Assembly (NCBI RefSeq): GCF_034190915.1
Contig: NW_026947493.1
Coordinates: forward strand, 44,696,501-44,760,500
Source: Cavia porcellus
Taxonomy: Eukaryota > Chordata > Mammalia > Rodentia > Caviidae
DNA length: 64,000 nucleotides
Direction: 5' to 3'
In this document: piece by piece, positions 44,040 to 56,240 of the stretch
Numbering within the stretch: the stretch's first letter is position 1
Layout: each line of letters begins with the position of its first letter
Program-made: the position numbers and the translations under genes
The notes under the pieces: generated by a model
Told to the model about the DNA's origin: nothing
Databases searched by the model: none
What the model saw: the letters and a program-made list of their open reading frames with translations, nothing else

Positions 44040-44220
44040 GGGGGAAGAAGTTGATCCATTTTGGGAACAAAATACCAAACCCCTGTAACTTAAAAAAGGT
44101 GAAGAAATTTCTTTTGGTTCACAGCTTTTAGAGGATTTATTTCATGTATATCTGCCTCCAAGATAGAAATATCATGGCAGAAAAGCATTTCACAGAAGTG
44201 CTATTTAACCCATGGCAGCT

Positions 44221-44276
<56 letters not shown>

Positions 44277-44412
44277 TCCAACTGGGACCCATCTCCTAAT
44301 AGCATTGTTAGAACTCATTAATGGATAAATCCACTGGTAAGTGTAGCAGTCTATGATCCAATCACCCAACCCAGTGAGAATTTTGGGGGATATTTAGGTA
44401 TAAACCATAATA
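44040..44412 (-). mobile_element. MaLR-like LTR, antisense, with GA expansion
   Basis: 'aacaaaataccaaacccctg', 'ttcttttggttcacagcttt', 'atatcatggcagaaaagcat' and the closing 'ggtataaaccataata' follow the order of an antisense MaLR LTR. The purine-rich middle has expanded into a (GA)n microsatellite. Confidence 0.7.
44221..44271. repeat. (GA)n microsatellite
   Basis: About 22-25 GA dinucleotides with one interruption near the left end, within an antisense MaLR-like LTR. Confidence 0.95.
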
Positions 44413-44914
44413 GAAGTGCTTTTTTTTCTTTATTCTGATTTAAAATTTTGTTGCTCTGTTCAGAATGAGAATACTGACATAAAAAACGTGTCACCGTTAA
44501 TCCAAATTAAGACTCTCAGAGTCTCACCATCTGCAATGCTATTTATGTTGACTAATGTGACTATTGATAATCTAACACAACAGAAAATGTGATTTTTTTG
44601 AATCACCAGGGAATTATTAAGTCAGTGTGACAAAGATGATATAATGTGGAATCAAAAGACTGTTTTATACTGTCTAGACCCCTTGAAGAAACCACAGTTG
44701 TCAAAACTTTCCCCCTGCCTTATCTATAGAACTGAATTAATAATAACACTATCTCAAAGACCAATAAGAATCACGGGACCTAATACATGAGACTCTGCTT
44801 TGTAAACTGTACAAAGAACTATTAAACATACATGTTTTGCTTGTAGTTTTAAGAATAAAAAAATTCTCATATTCTCATATTATGAAATTATTATACAACC
44901 AAAGAAACCAAGCT

Positions 44915-45300
44915 TTGGTTTGGATCTTGTGTCCTCTACAAAGCCCCTGTGTTGAAGGTTTGATGTTCAACTGCTTGGGCTACAGGGAAGTGGTGGAAAC
45001 TGTTGGGGCTGGGACTTCGCTGAATTAGGTTACTATCAGCATGAGCATATTAGGGCACCAACCTTTCTACTCTTTCTTTGCTTCCCAGCTCCCATGAGGC
45101 GAACAGATTTTCTCCATCAGGAGCAGATTATATCATGTCTGAATTTCATCTGAAATTATATTGTGTCTTGCCACTGACCCCAAAACAATGGAGCCAGCCC
45201 ACCATGTACTGAAACCTCTGAAACATTGAGATATAAAATTTTCCTCCTTTTAAGATCTTTGCATCAGGCCCTTTGTTACAGTGATAGAAAGATAACTACC
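44915..45300 (+). mobile_element. MaLR-like LTR
   Basis: 'ggtttggatcttgtgtcctc' and 'ttgaaggtttgatgttcaac', then 'gtactgaaacctctgaaaca' and 'ttgttacagtgatagaaaga' ending in 'taactacc', the standard MaLR LTR order in sense. The ends are approximate. Confidence 0.72.
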
Positions 45301-45350
45301 CTGCAACATTTCTCTTACACTTGTAGATTAGTTTAATCTGCCATTCCTGT

Positions 45351-45540
45351 TTATTTTTTTTTTTATTTTTGTGATACTAAAGAATTGAACCTAGCGCTTT
45401 CACACTGAATTACATACCTAGCTTTTTATTTTACTTTATTTTTTAAATTTTGAGGTAGGAACTCACCAAGTTGCCCAGTTGAATTTGAATTTGTGATCCT
45501 TGTATCCTAACCTCTCAGGGTACTGGGATTAAAGCACTTA
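45351..45540 (-). mobile_element. Old composite SINE (ID part plus 7SL/B1-like part), antisense
   Basis: A T-rich start, then 'gtgatactaaagaattgaac' and 'tgaattacatacctagc' (tRNA-related part). These are followed by 'ttttgaggtaggaactcacc', 'aagttgcccagttgaatttg' and 'gtactgggattaaagcact' (7SL-related part). This resembles the dimeric B1-dID type described in several rodent families. The copy is strongly diverged. Confidence 0.65.
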
Positions 45541-45664
45541 AATTTATTTTAATTAAAATATTTTTGAGGTCATTTGTAAATTTTCATGTAGCTACAAAAC
45601 AATAATAAACACCAATCTTTAGTACTTTTCCCTGTTTGCTCCAAAGTTAGCATCTTGCAAAGAA

Positions 45665-45746
45665 TTTTTTTTTTTGGACTGGGGATTGAACTCATGACCT
45701 CGTACTTGCCCGGCAGGCCCTCGTGCCACTGAACTAAATCCACAAT
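45665..45746 (-). mobile_element. ID-like SINE, antisense
   Basis: A T-tract, then ggactggggattgaactcat, cgtacttgcccggcaggcc and ccactgaactaaatcc. The flanks gcatcttgcaaagaa (45650-45664) and gcatcttacaaaaat (45747-45761) form a diverged target duplication. Confidence 0.85.
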
Positions 45747-45899
45747 GCATCTTACAAAAATTTGTATAAAACTTTGATGCATGACCACAAACAGGACTCA
45801 CTTTGATCTTATTCACTTGTTCAGTTTTACTACTACTCATTGGCATGTCTGTGGAGGGGCCTATATGAGCAGATGCACTTGCATTTGTCTGTATAGTTT

Positions 45900-47200
45900 T
45901 ATCACAGGCATAGGCTGGTGTATTCAGCACTGCAATCAAGATAAAGAATAATTCCATCACCACAAGGTTCTTTACTGGAGCCTTTTCCTTTCTAAAGCCA
46001 TTTCCCTCCACTTTTACCTCATTAACCTCTTAGGAAGCTTTTCTCCATTTTCAACTTTTGTCATTTCAGACATTTTGTATAAGTGGAATCATACATTTTG
46101 GAACACTTTAGGATTGGCTTTTTTCACTTAGTGCAGTTCCTCAGAAATTCTCTCAAATTATTTCTTACATTGATAGGTTGTTTATTTGAATTTATGAGTA
46201 GTATTCCATAATACAGGCGCCATACAATGTTTAGCCAGTCATCTCCTGAAGGATATCTGGTTGATCCCAGTTTTTTACTATTATGAATACAGCTGTTAGA
46301 ATCATACACATTCAGATTTTTGTGTTAACCAAAACTTTCATTCTTTTGGGATGCGTGATTGAGAATGCAATTGCTGGGTCACATTGTGACTCCTAAACTG
46401 TGTCCCAGCATGGCTGTACCACTGACGTTTTGACAGGCAGTGCATGAGGGATCCACTCCCTCTGCATCATCTCCAGCATCTGATGTGTTACCACTATTTT
46501 TTATTGCATTCATTATGGTAGGTAGATAGTGCAGTCTTACTGAGGTTTTAATTAGCATCTCCTTGATGGCTGATATACTGAACATCTTTAACTTGTATAT
46601 TCATCATCTGTATGTATTTTTGAGGGAACTGTCTCTTATTATCTTCTGTTTCTTATCTGGATTGTTTGCTTTTATGCTGTTGAGTTTTGAGAATCCTTTT
46701 TAAGTTCTACACACTGGCCTATTAATAATGTGGTTTGAAAATACTGTAGTTTCTTCCAGTCTAGCAGGCTTTCTATCCTCATAACATGGTCTTCATTGAA
46801 AAGTTTTAAATTTTGATGAAGTCTGGTCCACTGTGTTTTGCTTTGTCTTTGAACTCTGTCTTGCTCTAAATTCTGAAGATTTTTACCTATTTTCTAAGAA
46901 TTTAATATACTTTCATTTTACATTTAAATGAACTAATTTTTGTATGAAATATAAGATGTAGTTCTCTTTCTTTCTTTTTTTCTTATGGGTATGTAATTGT
47001 GACAATATATTTGTTGAGAAAGCTATTCTTGCTCATTGAACTGCATGTATACTTTTTCAGAAGTCAATTTTTCATACTTATGCAGATTTATTTATAGGTT
47101 TTCCTTCCTGTTTCATTGATGGTTGTGCCTGTCCCTTCAACAGTATAAATTGTCTATTTCATCTTGGTTGATGTTTGGTAGTAGCTTTGAGATTATGCCA
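45900..47200 (-). repeat. Old LINE-1 ORF2/3' fragment, antisense
   Basis: Segments in order match the complement of the L1M 3' half: 'ttgcatttcttacattgatag'-like decayed text, 'gagtagtattccataataca', 'gcaattgctgggtcacattg' and 'ttgatggctgatatactgaa', then 'tgcttttatgctgttgagtt'. The open frame at 46379-46585 is a shadow of this fragment. It probably continues at 48690-49080 after an LTR insertion. Confidence 0.75.
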
Positions 47201-47569
47201 ACCACATGGACAATACTGGGCAGATGAGATGAACTGAGAGTTTGTTGGTTATTACATTCACAGCCTAGGGGAGGAGACCACTTGCCACACAGAGACAGTG
47301 GGCTCCCTTCAGGAACAGAGTGAAGAAACTGAGGCTGTGGAGACTGTAGAGGTTGTAGATGGCAGGCTTTGAAATATTAATAGAGAAGAATGCCCCTTTA
47401 CTCCTATAGTTGGTGACAAAGATTCTTTGGTTGATCCAACTGTAGTGAGGTTTCTAACTCATCTCTTAGGGTCATTTCAGTACCTTCCTATAACACTCAA
47501 TTTAAGCAAATAACCTTACTATGCTAGCAAGAATCCTACTATCTGTGGCTTCTGGTTATTCTTGGCATC

Positions 47570-48140
47570 TTTATCACTTAGGGGTCACTAGAGGAACAGA
47601 TTTTATATGAATATACATACCTGTTATGGTTGATATAGATATAGATAGATACGATAGATAATATATTTACGAAGCAGGTTTATAACAGCTTCCTGAAGAC
47701 TCAAGGGTAGAAGAAATGCAAAATGGCTGTCTCCATGCTGGAGCACCAGAAGATCCCGCTGAAAGCTGAAAGGCTGGAACTCACCGATGTGCTGGAAGAC
47801 TGAAGGGTCAGCATTGGAACACTGAAGTCTGCACTAGAAGCATGAAGGAACTGGCTTCAGTGCAAAGGTGAAGGCAATGTCCAAAGGTGAAGGCAAAGAC
47901 CAGACTTCCCCTAAAGAAGAAGAACAACAACAACAAAAAAAAGCCAGACTTTCTTCTTTCCATCTTTATTCTATTCAAGCTACAAGTCTATTGGTTGGTG
48001 CTACCTACATCCAGGGTGAGTCTTCTGTCTTCAGTGTGTAGCTTACATGTCAGTAATCCAGACACATCCAGTTTTGTGCTCCACTAATCCACTAGGCATT
48101 CCTTAACCCATTCAAGTCGACATTCCAGTTAACTGTCACA
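47570..48140 (+). mobile_element. ERVL-like solo LTR, second copy of the family
   Basis: Related to 31736-32375: 'ggggtcactagaggaacaga' at the start, a middle of repeated 'gctgaaaggctggaactcac'-type units, 'aaaggtgaaggcaaagacca' and a 3' end 'ccagttaactgtcaca'. The flanks gcatc (47565-47569) and gtatc (48141-48145) agree at four of five positions. It interrupts an old antisense L1. Confidence 0.75.
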
Positions 48141-48145
48141 GTATC

Positions 48146-48689
48146 TGACTAGGTTCCACTTCTTCCACCACATCTTAGGAGACATCTTAGGTCTAACACC
48201 CTTGCCTGACTTCAGCAAGAATTCTATTATATTAGTGTAGCCAATGTATCCCTTATCTCTAAAGTTTTCCATAGTAATTTTCCATTGATTGATCTTCCTT
48301 GTTGGGTATAAATTATTACTTGCCCTTCCTTTATTTGAAGTTCAGCCTAATTTCTCCCCTTGCAAAATCCCATTGCTATGGTCCTTGTATTTATTTCAAG
48401 AGTCCTGGATAAAGTCTGCCTTACCTTGCTTTAAATAAATACATCATTTATATTTTTCTTTTTAACAAAGGTTGTTTATTTGCTTGTTTAGATAGTCCTG
48501 TGAGCTGGCAGGAAACCCAGACCACTGAGCCAAAATGGAGACCTTATCTATTGGAGAGGAATTTGCAGTTGAGCCATTCAAGCCCCTCCCAAACCCATCA
48601 GATGTTAATGCAATGCATAACATTGGGTGTTAATTTTAGCCCCATACTACTAGATAGGTGTGATATTTGAGAAACAGCTTATTTCTTCT
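48146..48689. other. Intergenic DNA between repeats
   Basis: No gene is recognised. It may be decayed L1 sequence between the two antisense L1 blocks, but I cannot show this. Confidence 0.4.
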
Positions 48690-49080
48690 AAACTGTCAAA
48701 TTCAGAAGTGTAAAGCTATTTGTAGTATTTTCCTGTTGGTACCATAATAAGTGTAACATCTCTAGTGAGAGCCTCTATTTCATTCCTGATATTGATGTTT
48801 TGTGTCTTTTCTTTTTAAGTTTTGTATCAGGTTTATGAATCTTAGTGATTATTCTGAGCAGTTTTTAAAACTGACTTTTTGTTGTTCTATTTCTGATATC
48901 ATTAATTTTTTTGTTGCCCCACTGAATGTGATGTTGCCCTGCTTGTTGTGAGGTTTTGGTTTGTTTATTTTTATTCTAATTTCTTGTTATGGTTCTAATT
49001 AAATAAATTCAGTTGCTCTTTTTGACTTTACTGATTCTATGTGGTAAGATTACAAAATCCACTGAATGTTTAAATTAAAA
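48690..49080 (-). repeat. Old LINE-1 ORF2 fragment, antisense
   Basis: 'tcctgatattgatgttttgt' followed by 'gtcttttctttttaagtt', then 'aaactgactttttgttgttc' and a T-rich continuation, match the complement of the L1 RT region in degraded form. Confidence 0.55.
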
Positions 49081-49439
49081 AAACAATTACAGTAAAAACA
49101 CATTGCTGTTAACTCCATCAAATCACCCCTCACTTGGAACACTTAACCTCTCCTTCTTGCTGCTTTCTGAAGGAGTCCTGAAAGTCTGCTTTTGTGAGTG
49201 TTTTTGTGGTTGCTGCTGCTGCCTGGATGTCTGAAACCAATTTAAAATGGTAATGGCAACCTCTGTCAAAAAAAAATTACATGTGTTCTCACTCACCTTA
49301 CTCAATGAATTGGGCGCTATGTGATTTCTGGCTCTTCCTCCAAGTCAAAATGACCAGGAAAGATAGAGACTTTAAAATGATTCACAACACTGACACAGCC
49401 ACAAGGGTGCAAATACAGTCATTCACTGTCTAAGTTATT

Positions 49440-49790
49440 TTCTTATTACTGAGGCAAAATATCTAATACCCGAAGTTAAAGAAGAAAAAGTCTATGTCAG
49501 CTAATCGTTTGTAGTGGTTTTAGGCCACAGCTGGCTGGCTCCACATGGGGAGGCGTGGTAGAGGGGCACTGCAGAGGAGAAACCTTTGTTAGTGACACAG
49601 CAGGGCAGGCAGAGAGCAGCAAGAATCTTGTATCTCACCTACTACAAACATTTTGGGTGGTGCCACTCACACGCAAGGTGGGGGTTCCCATTATCTATCC
49701 CCAGAATTATGCTAATTCAAATCAGTGGACCAATTTAGGGTGTAATACATCCTTACTGTCAGAATTACATACCCTATAACACATGAAACT
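49440..49790 (-). mobile_element. MaLR-like LTR, antisense
   Basis: 'attactgaggcaaaatatct', 'aaagtctatgtcagctaatc', 'aggccacagctggctggctc' and 'gtgtaatacatccttactgt' show the antisense MaLR LTR order. Boundaries are approximate. Confidence 0.6.
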
Positions 49791-50039
49791 TCAGGAAGGA
49801 AATCTAGATACAGGCCATCACACTCATGAAAGAGGACTTCCAGGGCAGCTTCAGAAGATGCCAAGAAAGATGGGATAGGTGCATTTGAAGCGAGGGGGAG
49901 TTTTTGATAGATAAAAATGGCAGTGTATCTGTTGTGCTCTATGCTTATCACCCTATTAACCATGTACCTGGAGCACCGACCACATTGCTATAAATTAGTT
50001 ATAAATTAACTGAGGCATTGCCATACTGTTCTGTATGCA

Positions 50040-50468
50040 TCATCACCTTAGTAACCTGTTTGCAGTGTCAACTATTGTTCCCTTTGTGAGAGACAAATGA
50101 TGCTGTGTCAACCTTTGTTCACTCTGTGAGACATAAATGTTCCTAGAATTAGCAGACCAAGGGCTGTAACTTAAGGGGGAAAAAAAGGCTAACCACCAAC
50201 TGTGAGAAGTCTCTGATCTCAAGCAAAGGGAAACAAAGGCCTTCCTCATTCCTGCTCTGTCACGTCACTCGGTTAATGTGCTATAAAAATCTGTCAAAAT
50301 TCTAACTCAGTTGCACAGCTTTGCAAACTTCATCTGCACTGTATCGCTGGTGCCAGCTTAAATAAAAGCACTTCTTTTTAAAAAAGATGACTTGCTGCCC
50401 TGTTTTTTTTTTTTTTTTTTTTTAACTTTTTCTTGAATAACACCATGGGGCGTTGTTTTTTGGGGTAC
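50040..50468 (+). mobile_element. Probable retroviral solo LTR (family unknown)
   Basis: A TATA-like gctataaaaatc (about 50281) is followed about 70 bp later by taaataaaagcacttct (polyadenylation signal near 50362) and a T-rich end, a promoter-to-poly(A) layout typical of an LTR. The upstream part contains a 40-bp duplication beginning gtgtcaac at 50065 and 50105. No target duplication was identified, so the ends are uncertain. Confidence 0.5.
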
Positions 50469-53040
50469 AATAGTATCTTACCATTTTTAAAAATTTAAAC
50501 ATTCACTGTATGTTTTATTACCTTGTATGCTTTCCCATCTTTACTATCCCATTAAGCTCACCCAGCCAGCTTTTCTACATCCTATATTTTAAAGTTATTC
50601 ATCTTCTTTTTGATACAGATTTTATGATGACTACTGTAAAATCCTTGGTCAGACCATTTTAACATCTGATTTAGCACTATGTTGATATCACCTAGATTTT
50701 TATTTATTCAAGGGGTTGTTTTCCTTAGTATCAGGAACAACATTTCTGTGTATCCTAGACATTTTGGTTGTGTTAGGAAAAATCTATGTTTCTTAGTCTT
50801 TTACCAGATAGTTTTTCTGCTTGGTTTAGCATGCAGATTATGGTCATATTTGGGGGGCTTTGGTTTCAGTGACAGCTGAATATTTAGAGTCTGTGTGGCA
50901 GTGTGTTGGTCTGGTTGGTTACACAGCACCGTAGGACCACTGCTTACTTTGATGGTTTTAGCTGATAAAGCAGAATGGGTTTCCCTTAACCAGGGTGCCA
51001 GGTATCTTTTTTCAGGCGAAGCAAGTATAGTATGAGGCCCTTGATGATGAAGTTTTTTGTTGGCCAGGTGCTTCTTGTATGGATGTCATTTCCCTGTGCC
51101 CTCAGCTGATTCTGGGCTAGGAAGGGAAGTCTCAGACATTTGGAAAAAAAGAAGCTGTCTGGGGTAACTTTCAAGGTGGGCTTCTTCTTCCAGGTGGCAC
51201 TCTACTGACTGTATCTCATGGTGAGAGAGGAATGTGTCAGGCCTGCTTGAGGACAGCCTTTTCCCTGTAGAATTACGTAATCAAACTTCCCAGTGGCTCC
51301 CCCTTACCTTGGTGATGGGTTTGTTACTGTTGTCTGTTTTCTGTTGGGGAATTCAGGTATGATTCAGAGAAGGAATAATACTACCTGAACTGTCTAGGCT
51401 GTTGCTAGGTTGCACATCAGAAAACACAGGGCCTGGGTTGTTTTCTTTTGTGTGGGGAGAGAGCTGGGACAGCAAATGGCTTGTAATTGTGTTATTCCTC
51501 TAGACCTGTAGTTACAAACTAGTTATTCTTCCTTTGCCTGCCTTTCAGAATTCCCCTTTGAACTGCATTATTTTTCACTTATTCTGTAAGAGTAGAGAGA
51601 AATAAAACATCAGTACCACCTTGTCTTGGCTAGAAGTCCTAAACTAACTAAAAGCTTATGTTTTATAACTTATATTGTTATTTTTCAAAATCAGATGATT
51701 TTTGTTTGTGTGCATTTATTTCAGGACTCTTCTGTTTTGATTCATCAAGTTTGCCTCTTATCTCCCTCACTGTGATACCTTTATTTCATTCTATAAGAAA
51801 AAAATTGTGCTACTGCTGTGGCGGCTACTTGTCTATATTCTGCTGATAAATGCTTGAACAAATAACGTTGTCCTCTGGTTTATTTTCCCATCTGTAAAAT
51901 GAGATTCATTTAAAATCTGTCTTTGTAATGTTACTAAACAAACCATGACTGATGTGAAAAGTGTAAACTAGCCAGTAAGGGACACTGTTCAGAAGATTCT
52001 CTAAGAATCTGAACCAGAGATTTAGAATATCTCACCGTGTGACATCAGGTTGACTCTTCAGTCTTCTCCTTGTCGACTTCCTATTCTGTAATTCATTTTT
52101 TAATGAATGAGTCTACCAGTTTTCTTTGATTTTGAGTATTATGTCAGGTGTAAATAAATGCTTGAAATGCAGTTACAGACACAAAATCGATCTGTCTACC
52201 TACTTACCTACCACAGACACGTATGTATATAAGCATTTTATGTGACTTTGCAATAGTTAGAATAAAATCACTGTCAAATGTGTGACCAAATCTTGCTTAT
52301 TAACTCTGATGGCAAAGAGTGGATTGATTTTTATGTACTATGCTATCTTAAGTTTCTAGAGCAGAAGTTCCACGTGTATTCATTGTATTAATAATGAGTA
52401 GCAGAAGTAAAAATTTAAAAATTGTGTGTGTTATAGTATGAGTTCCAGTCAATAGAGAAGTATGGCCAAGTAGTTAGAAAGGAGGCGGCCAGTGCGCCGT
52501 ACCAGCGCTGAGTGTTAGTTAGGTTTGCTTGTATGTGTGTATGTGTGTGGGTGGGTAGCTGGAAAGTCACCATGTGAGTTAGGCTTGAAAGCTTTGTGGA
52601 TTTCAAGGGAACTGAAGAAAGAGTGTGGTAATTACGGAAATAAGGAAATAAGGGATGAATTCTTGAGAGCAGCAAGCAGCTATCAGAATCTAGATACTGC
52701 AGAGTCTCATATTTGAACTTCTTTTGTGCTCTTCTGAACTGTTCTTTTTGTACTCTTACCTACAGTATGATTTGGTTTCAAAGCAATAACAATAAAACAA
52801 AAATATCTCAATGTATTTTCTGTCATTTTCTTTTTCATTGCTATTAATTTATTCAGTTTGGAATTTTAGCTTTAAAAACTAAATGAGTCAATAAGCTTTA
52901 GCAAATAACATTTAACATGTAATAACAGTTAAAATGTATGAATAAATTACTGTAACAATGCCAAAATATTCTCATAAAATCAAATGAAGCATTACTAATA
53001 TTTAAAAAAAGACTGAAAGACAATGATATATCAAGACCTG
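50469..53040. other. Long AT-rich intergenic stretch
   Basis: No gene is recognised. A short MIR-like 3' core is likely at 51870-51945 ('ttcccatctgtaaaatgaga'). A short CTAC-rich run lies at 52194-52212 and a TGTG-rich run at 52525-52555. Confidence 0.45.
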
Positions 53041-53047
53041 TTTCTTT

Positions 53048-53222
53048 GGAGTCTCCTTCTTCTTCTTTTTTTTTTTTTTTGCCTTTTGATACAGGGTCCT
53101 ACCAGGCAGTTCAGGCTGGTCTTGAGCTCACTTTGTAGCCCAGCCTGGTCTAACTTGCAATGATCCTCCTGCCTCAGCCTCCTGAGTGCGGGGATTACAG
53201 GCATGTGCCCCTATGCTCAGTT
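53048..53222 (-). mobile_element. 7SL-derived B1-type SINE, antisense
   Basis: A T-tract, then 'ttttgatacagggtcctacc', 'cttgagctcactttgtagcc', 'cagcctggtctaacttgc', 'gatcctcctgcctcagcctc' and 'gggattacaggcatgtgc', the complement of a monomeric B1. The quasi-duplicated middle (gaccaggctgggctac against gaccagcctgaactgcc in sense) is the B1 hallmark. B1 monomers point to a rodent. Confidence 0.85.
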
Positions 53223-54340
53223 TGGGGTCTGTTTGATGAGTCATTTTCTATAGGAGAAAATAAAGACAACTGGTAAATTTTTCATATGGTATAAGTAATT
53301 AAGAGTAAGAGTATCACATTACATTACATGATCATAAATCATATTAAGGTTCTATCACATGGTTTACACTCTCTTCAGATCTGTTCAAATCCTGTAGACA
53401 TAGAAGAAAAGAGAAAGACAAAGGTGTCTTTTATTATAGAGAAGGAAGTAGCTAATCAATACTAAATCGATTGCTGGGTCTTTCTTCTCCTTATTTTCCT
53501 CGTATTATTGGCTGAGACACACTCTGTCTTGTTTTTTTTTTTTTTTTTTGTATTTTATGACAATATAGTAAGTTAATACACTGTGTATTCTTATGTTGCT
53601 ATGTTCATAGAATTTACTCAGAGTACCTGACACAAACAGAAAAGATTCTTTCTTACAAACAAGAAACAAATCGATATTACCACAAAAATTTCACTGAACT
53701 AAGGAAAGCTAGTCTATCAGAACCTAAAAAATGTGAGAGTGATTCAATCACTCATCTAAAAACTGAAAGAGCTATTATTCTTATCATTCTGGGAATAGTG
53801 AAAAAAACGACTCACATTTTATCACTCAATTTGAACTTGGAATCTGATTGGATGCACTGTGCTTGTTGGCAAGGAGTGCCTGTAATAGATGAGTTATAAA
53901 CATTCTGACTTAAGCAGTGCAATGAAAAGATTCAGGACTGCTTTACTGCTTTACTTCTATTTAGGAAAATAGAAAGATAAAGGGATGCCATCACATCATA
54001 TTTTGCATTTCTAAAGATTGAAATGCAAATGCAATATGTTCTTTATTATACTAACTCAAATGTTCTCCTCTTAAAATGGCAAAATTGATCAACCAATGTA
54101 GGCTAACGCATTTATCTGCCTTAAGAATTGGTTTTATACTTTTAAAATGTCAACGTGTTGTCTCTTATCTAACTTCTGAAGGAAATAATTATTGAAATGA
54201 TACACAATGTCTGGGTTCCTTCTCTTCATTAGTTTTAAAATGATACTAATCTCTATGATCTCCATTGGCTAATTTGTTACAAAGAGAAATCAGTCTAATA
54301 TTTGGTGAATGAAACCTTAGAACTTGAATTAATCAATTTA
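53223..54340. other. AT-rich intergenic DNA
   Basis: No gene or clear repeat apart from a T-run at 53531-53549. Confidence 0.5.
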
Positions 54341-54459
54341 GCTGTGGAGTTTGAATTATTAGAATCTTTTACTTGTTCCTTGTATTTTCTCAAAGCTCTC
54401 TGGCATTCTGTGATTTTCTCTATCAATTTTCCTTTCATTGTTATGTCCACTACACAATA

Positions 54460-55435
54460 ATTTTTATTTTAAAGAGAATTATTTTCCTTTACTTCATCTT
54501 ACAGCCACTGAATTGTTATTTTTCTGGTTCCTTTTACTTTTAAGAGATCTTTCCTTTCATGACTGCTAGCTGTGATCCTGTCGTTAAGGTTGGAAAGTCT
54601 GTTTTCAGTTTCTTTCAAGTGGTTGTTCCAGCTTTCGATTGACTTTTTAATTTCCTGGGTATCTCACTGAATCGGTCTCATGCATTGTAATTCCTTTCTA
54701 TATTGTTTAATCAAGGTTTCCATCATTTTCGTATGCTCCTCTTTTTCATCTGTGTCTTCTTTAGATATGTCACTTACATTACATTACATTACATGAGCAA
54801 TTCTTTCATTATGTTTGTGATTTCTTCTTTTACCAGAGAGATTGTTTCTGATATGATTATTTTTACAGCCTCATGAAGTTGCTTCTTTACTTCAGTTGCT
54901 GTCCTCTTGCAAATTTCAGGTGTGACTTAACCTTTTCTTTTGTAACTGTATCTCCTAGACTTGTTCTGTGTGGGCTAGATGTCTGAGATTGTCTTTTGCT
55001 CCTTCATTTTGACATTCTACTGGGTTCATCCCAACAAGCCAGTTGTGGGGTCCCAAGCACTCCCCATGTGGGCTGCTCCTCTGTAGTGTAGGGAAATGGA
55101 ACAAGCATCTGAATTTCTCTAAACTCAGATTCCCAGGGTGGTAGCAGGGCATGGGGCAGGCTTCTCCAGACCCGTTTCACTACACTGGGGCTTCCCCAGT
55201 GGCCCAGGGGTGTGTGGTGGGGAGGCTGCTTCTTCTGTCAGCCTGGGTGTCTACAAAGTGACCCCTGCAATGGTGGCAAACACACAGGGGTGTGTTTGTC
55301 TGAGTCTCCTGATGGATGATGGCTGCCTGAAGGAAGCAAGGGTCTCCAAGAGTGGCCTGCTGGTGTAGGAGGCTTACCTGGCTACATATCCCTGCCCATG
55401 CTGGCTGCCTGTGGGAAGCAAGCCTTACAGCGATT
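54460..55435 (-). mobile_element. L1 ORF1 N-terminal part and 5' UTR, antisense
   Basis: The plus strand matches the complement of ORF1 as seen in the long L1s: 'cttacagccactgaattgtt', 'agagatctttcctttcatga', 'gatttcttcttttaccagag', with the start-codon complement near 55013-55015. It then enters a GC-richer 5' UTR with decayed repeats ('ggctgcctgaaggaagcaag' and 'ggctgcctgtgggaagcaag'). It stops where a sense-strand L1 3' UTR begins. The ORF1 C-terminus and all of ORF2 are absent. Confidence 0.8.
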
Positions 55436-55790
55436 TCATTATGTGTGAAGATATGGACATCTATTTTGAAGACAGCAAGACATTATAGTAGCAATTGTTG
55501 ATTTCCTATTGTCTAGTTTTGAAGTGCCATAATGCTTTCATTCTTTTGTTTTGATAGGTTTTATACTATTTTGTTTTGTTTTATTGTGTGTGAAAGTATA
55601 GTGGACAACTATTTCAAAGAACACAAGACACATGGTAGTCACTGTTGATTTCCCATTGTCTTGTTTTGAAACCTTGTGCTGCTTGTATTGTTCTGTTCTG
55701 GTTTGCTCTGTTCTGTTCTGTTTTGTTTTATTCTCTTTAAAATAAAAAAAAGAAGAAAAAAAATAGAAAGAAAATAGTTTCAAATCACAC
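55436..55790 (+). mobile_element. L1 3' UTR, two modules and A-rich tail, sense
   Basis: Two modules run in sense: 'gacatctattttgaagacag' (55449) and 'gacaactatttcaaagaaca' (about 55602), each followed by a complementary 'tgtcttgttttgaa' or 'ttgtctagttttgaa' segment. The tail is 'aaaataaaaaaaagaagaaa'. It directly abuts the antisense L1 5' end on its left. Confidence 0.85.
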
Positions 55791-55987
55791 TAATAGGAGA
55801 GTAACAATAATTAACACACTGCACATTGTTATCTTCATAGTAGTTACTCAGAATACAAGATACAGGCATGAAACAATGTCCAGTCAATATTAACACATAT
55901 CTTACTTTTCAATGAACTGAGAGAAAGTAGTTTTATAATTATCTTAACTATTTTTTGTGTGTATAAGTATATATATATATATTTTTT

Positions 55988-56240
55988 TTCCTTTTTTTGC
56001 TCCTTCCTTTTTTGGGGTCTTATTTACTCATTTAGCTTCTCACACTAGTGAACAAATGATATGTTACAACTATGGGTCTGATTTATTTCACTTGTGAATA
56101 TGATCCCAAGTTGCACCACTTATGTGCACCTATGTCTATAGCAGCACAATTTGTAATAGCTAAATTTTGGAAACCATCCAAATGCCCATCAACTAGAATA
56201 AAAAACATATGGTTTTTTTAATGTAATGGAATACAAATTT
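55988..56240 (-). mobile_element. Short twin-primed (5'-inverted) L1
   Basis: The left part (about 55988-56122) is antisense L1 3' end, from a T-run to 'gatttatttcacttgtgaat' and 'ccaagttgcaccactta'. The right part (about 56126-56235) is sense: 'ctatagcagcacaatttgta', 'ggaaaccatccaaatgccca' and a 'taatggaatac' segment, which in an ordinary L1 lies just upstream of the left part. This is the expected structure of twin priming on the minus strand. Confidence 0.8.

Noticed and set aside
54776..54794. (ACATT)n run as a functional motif
   Set aside because: A short simple repeat in antisense L1 ORF1 sequence; most likely slippage.
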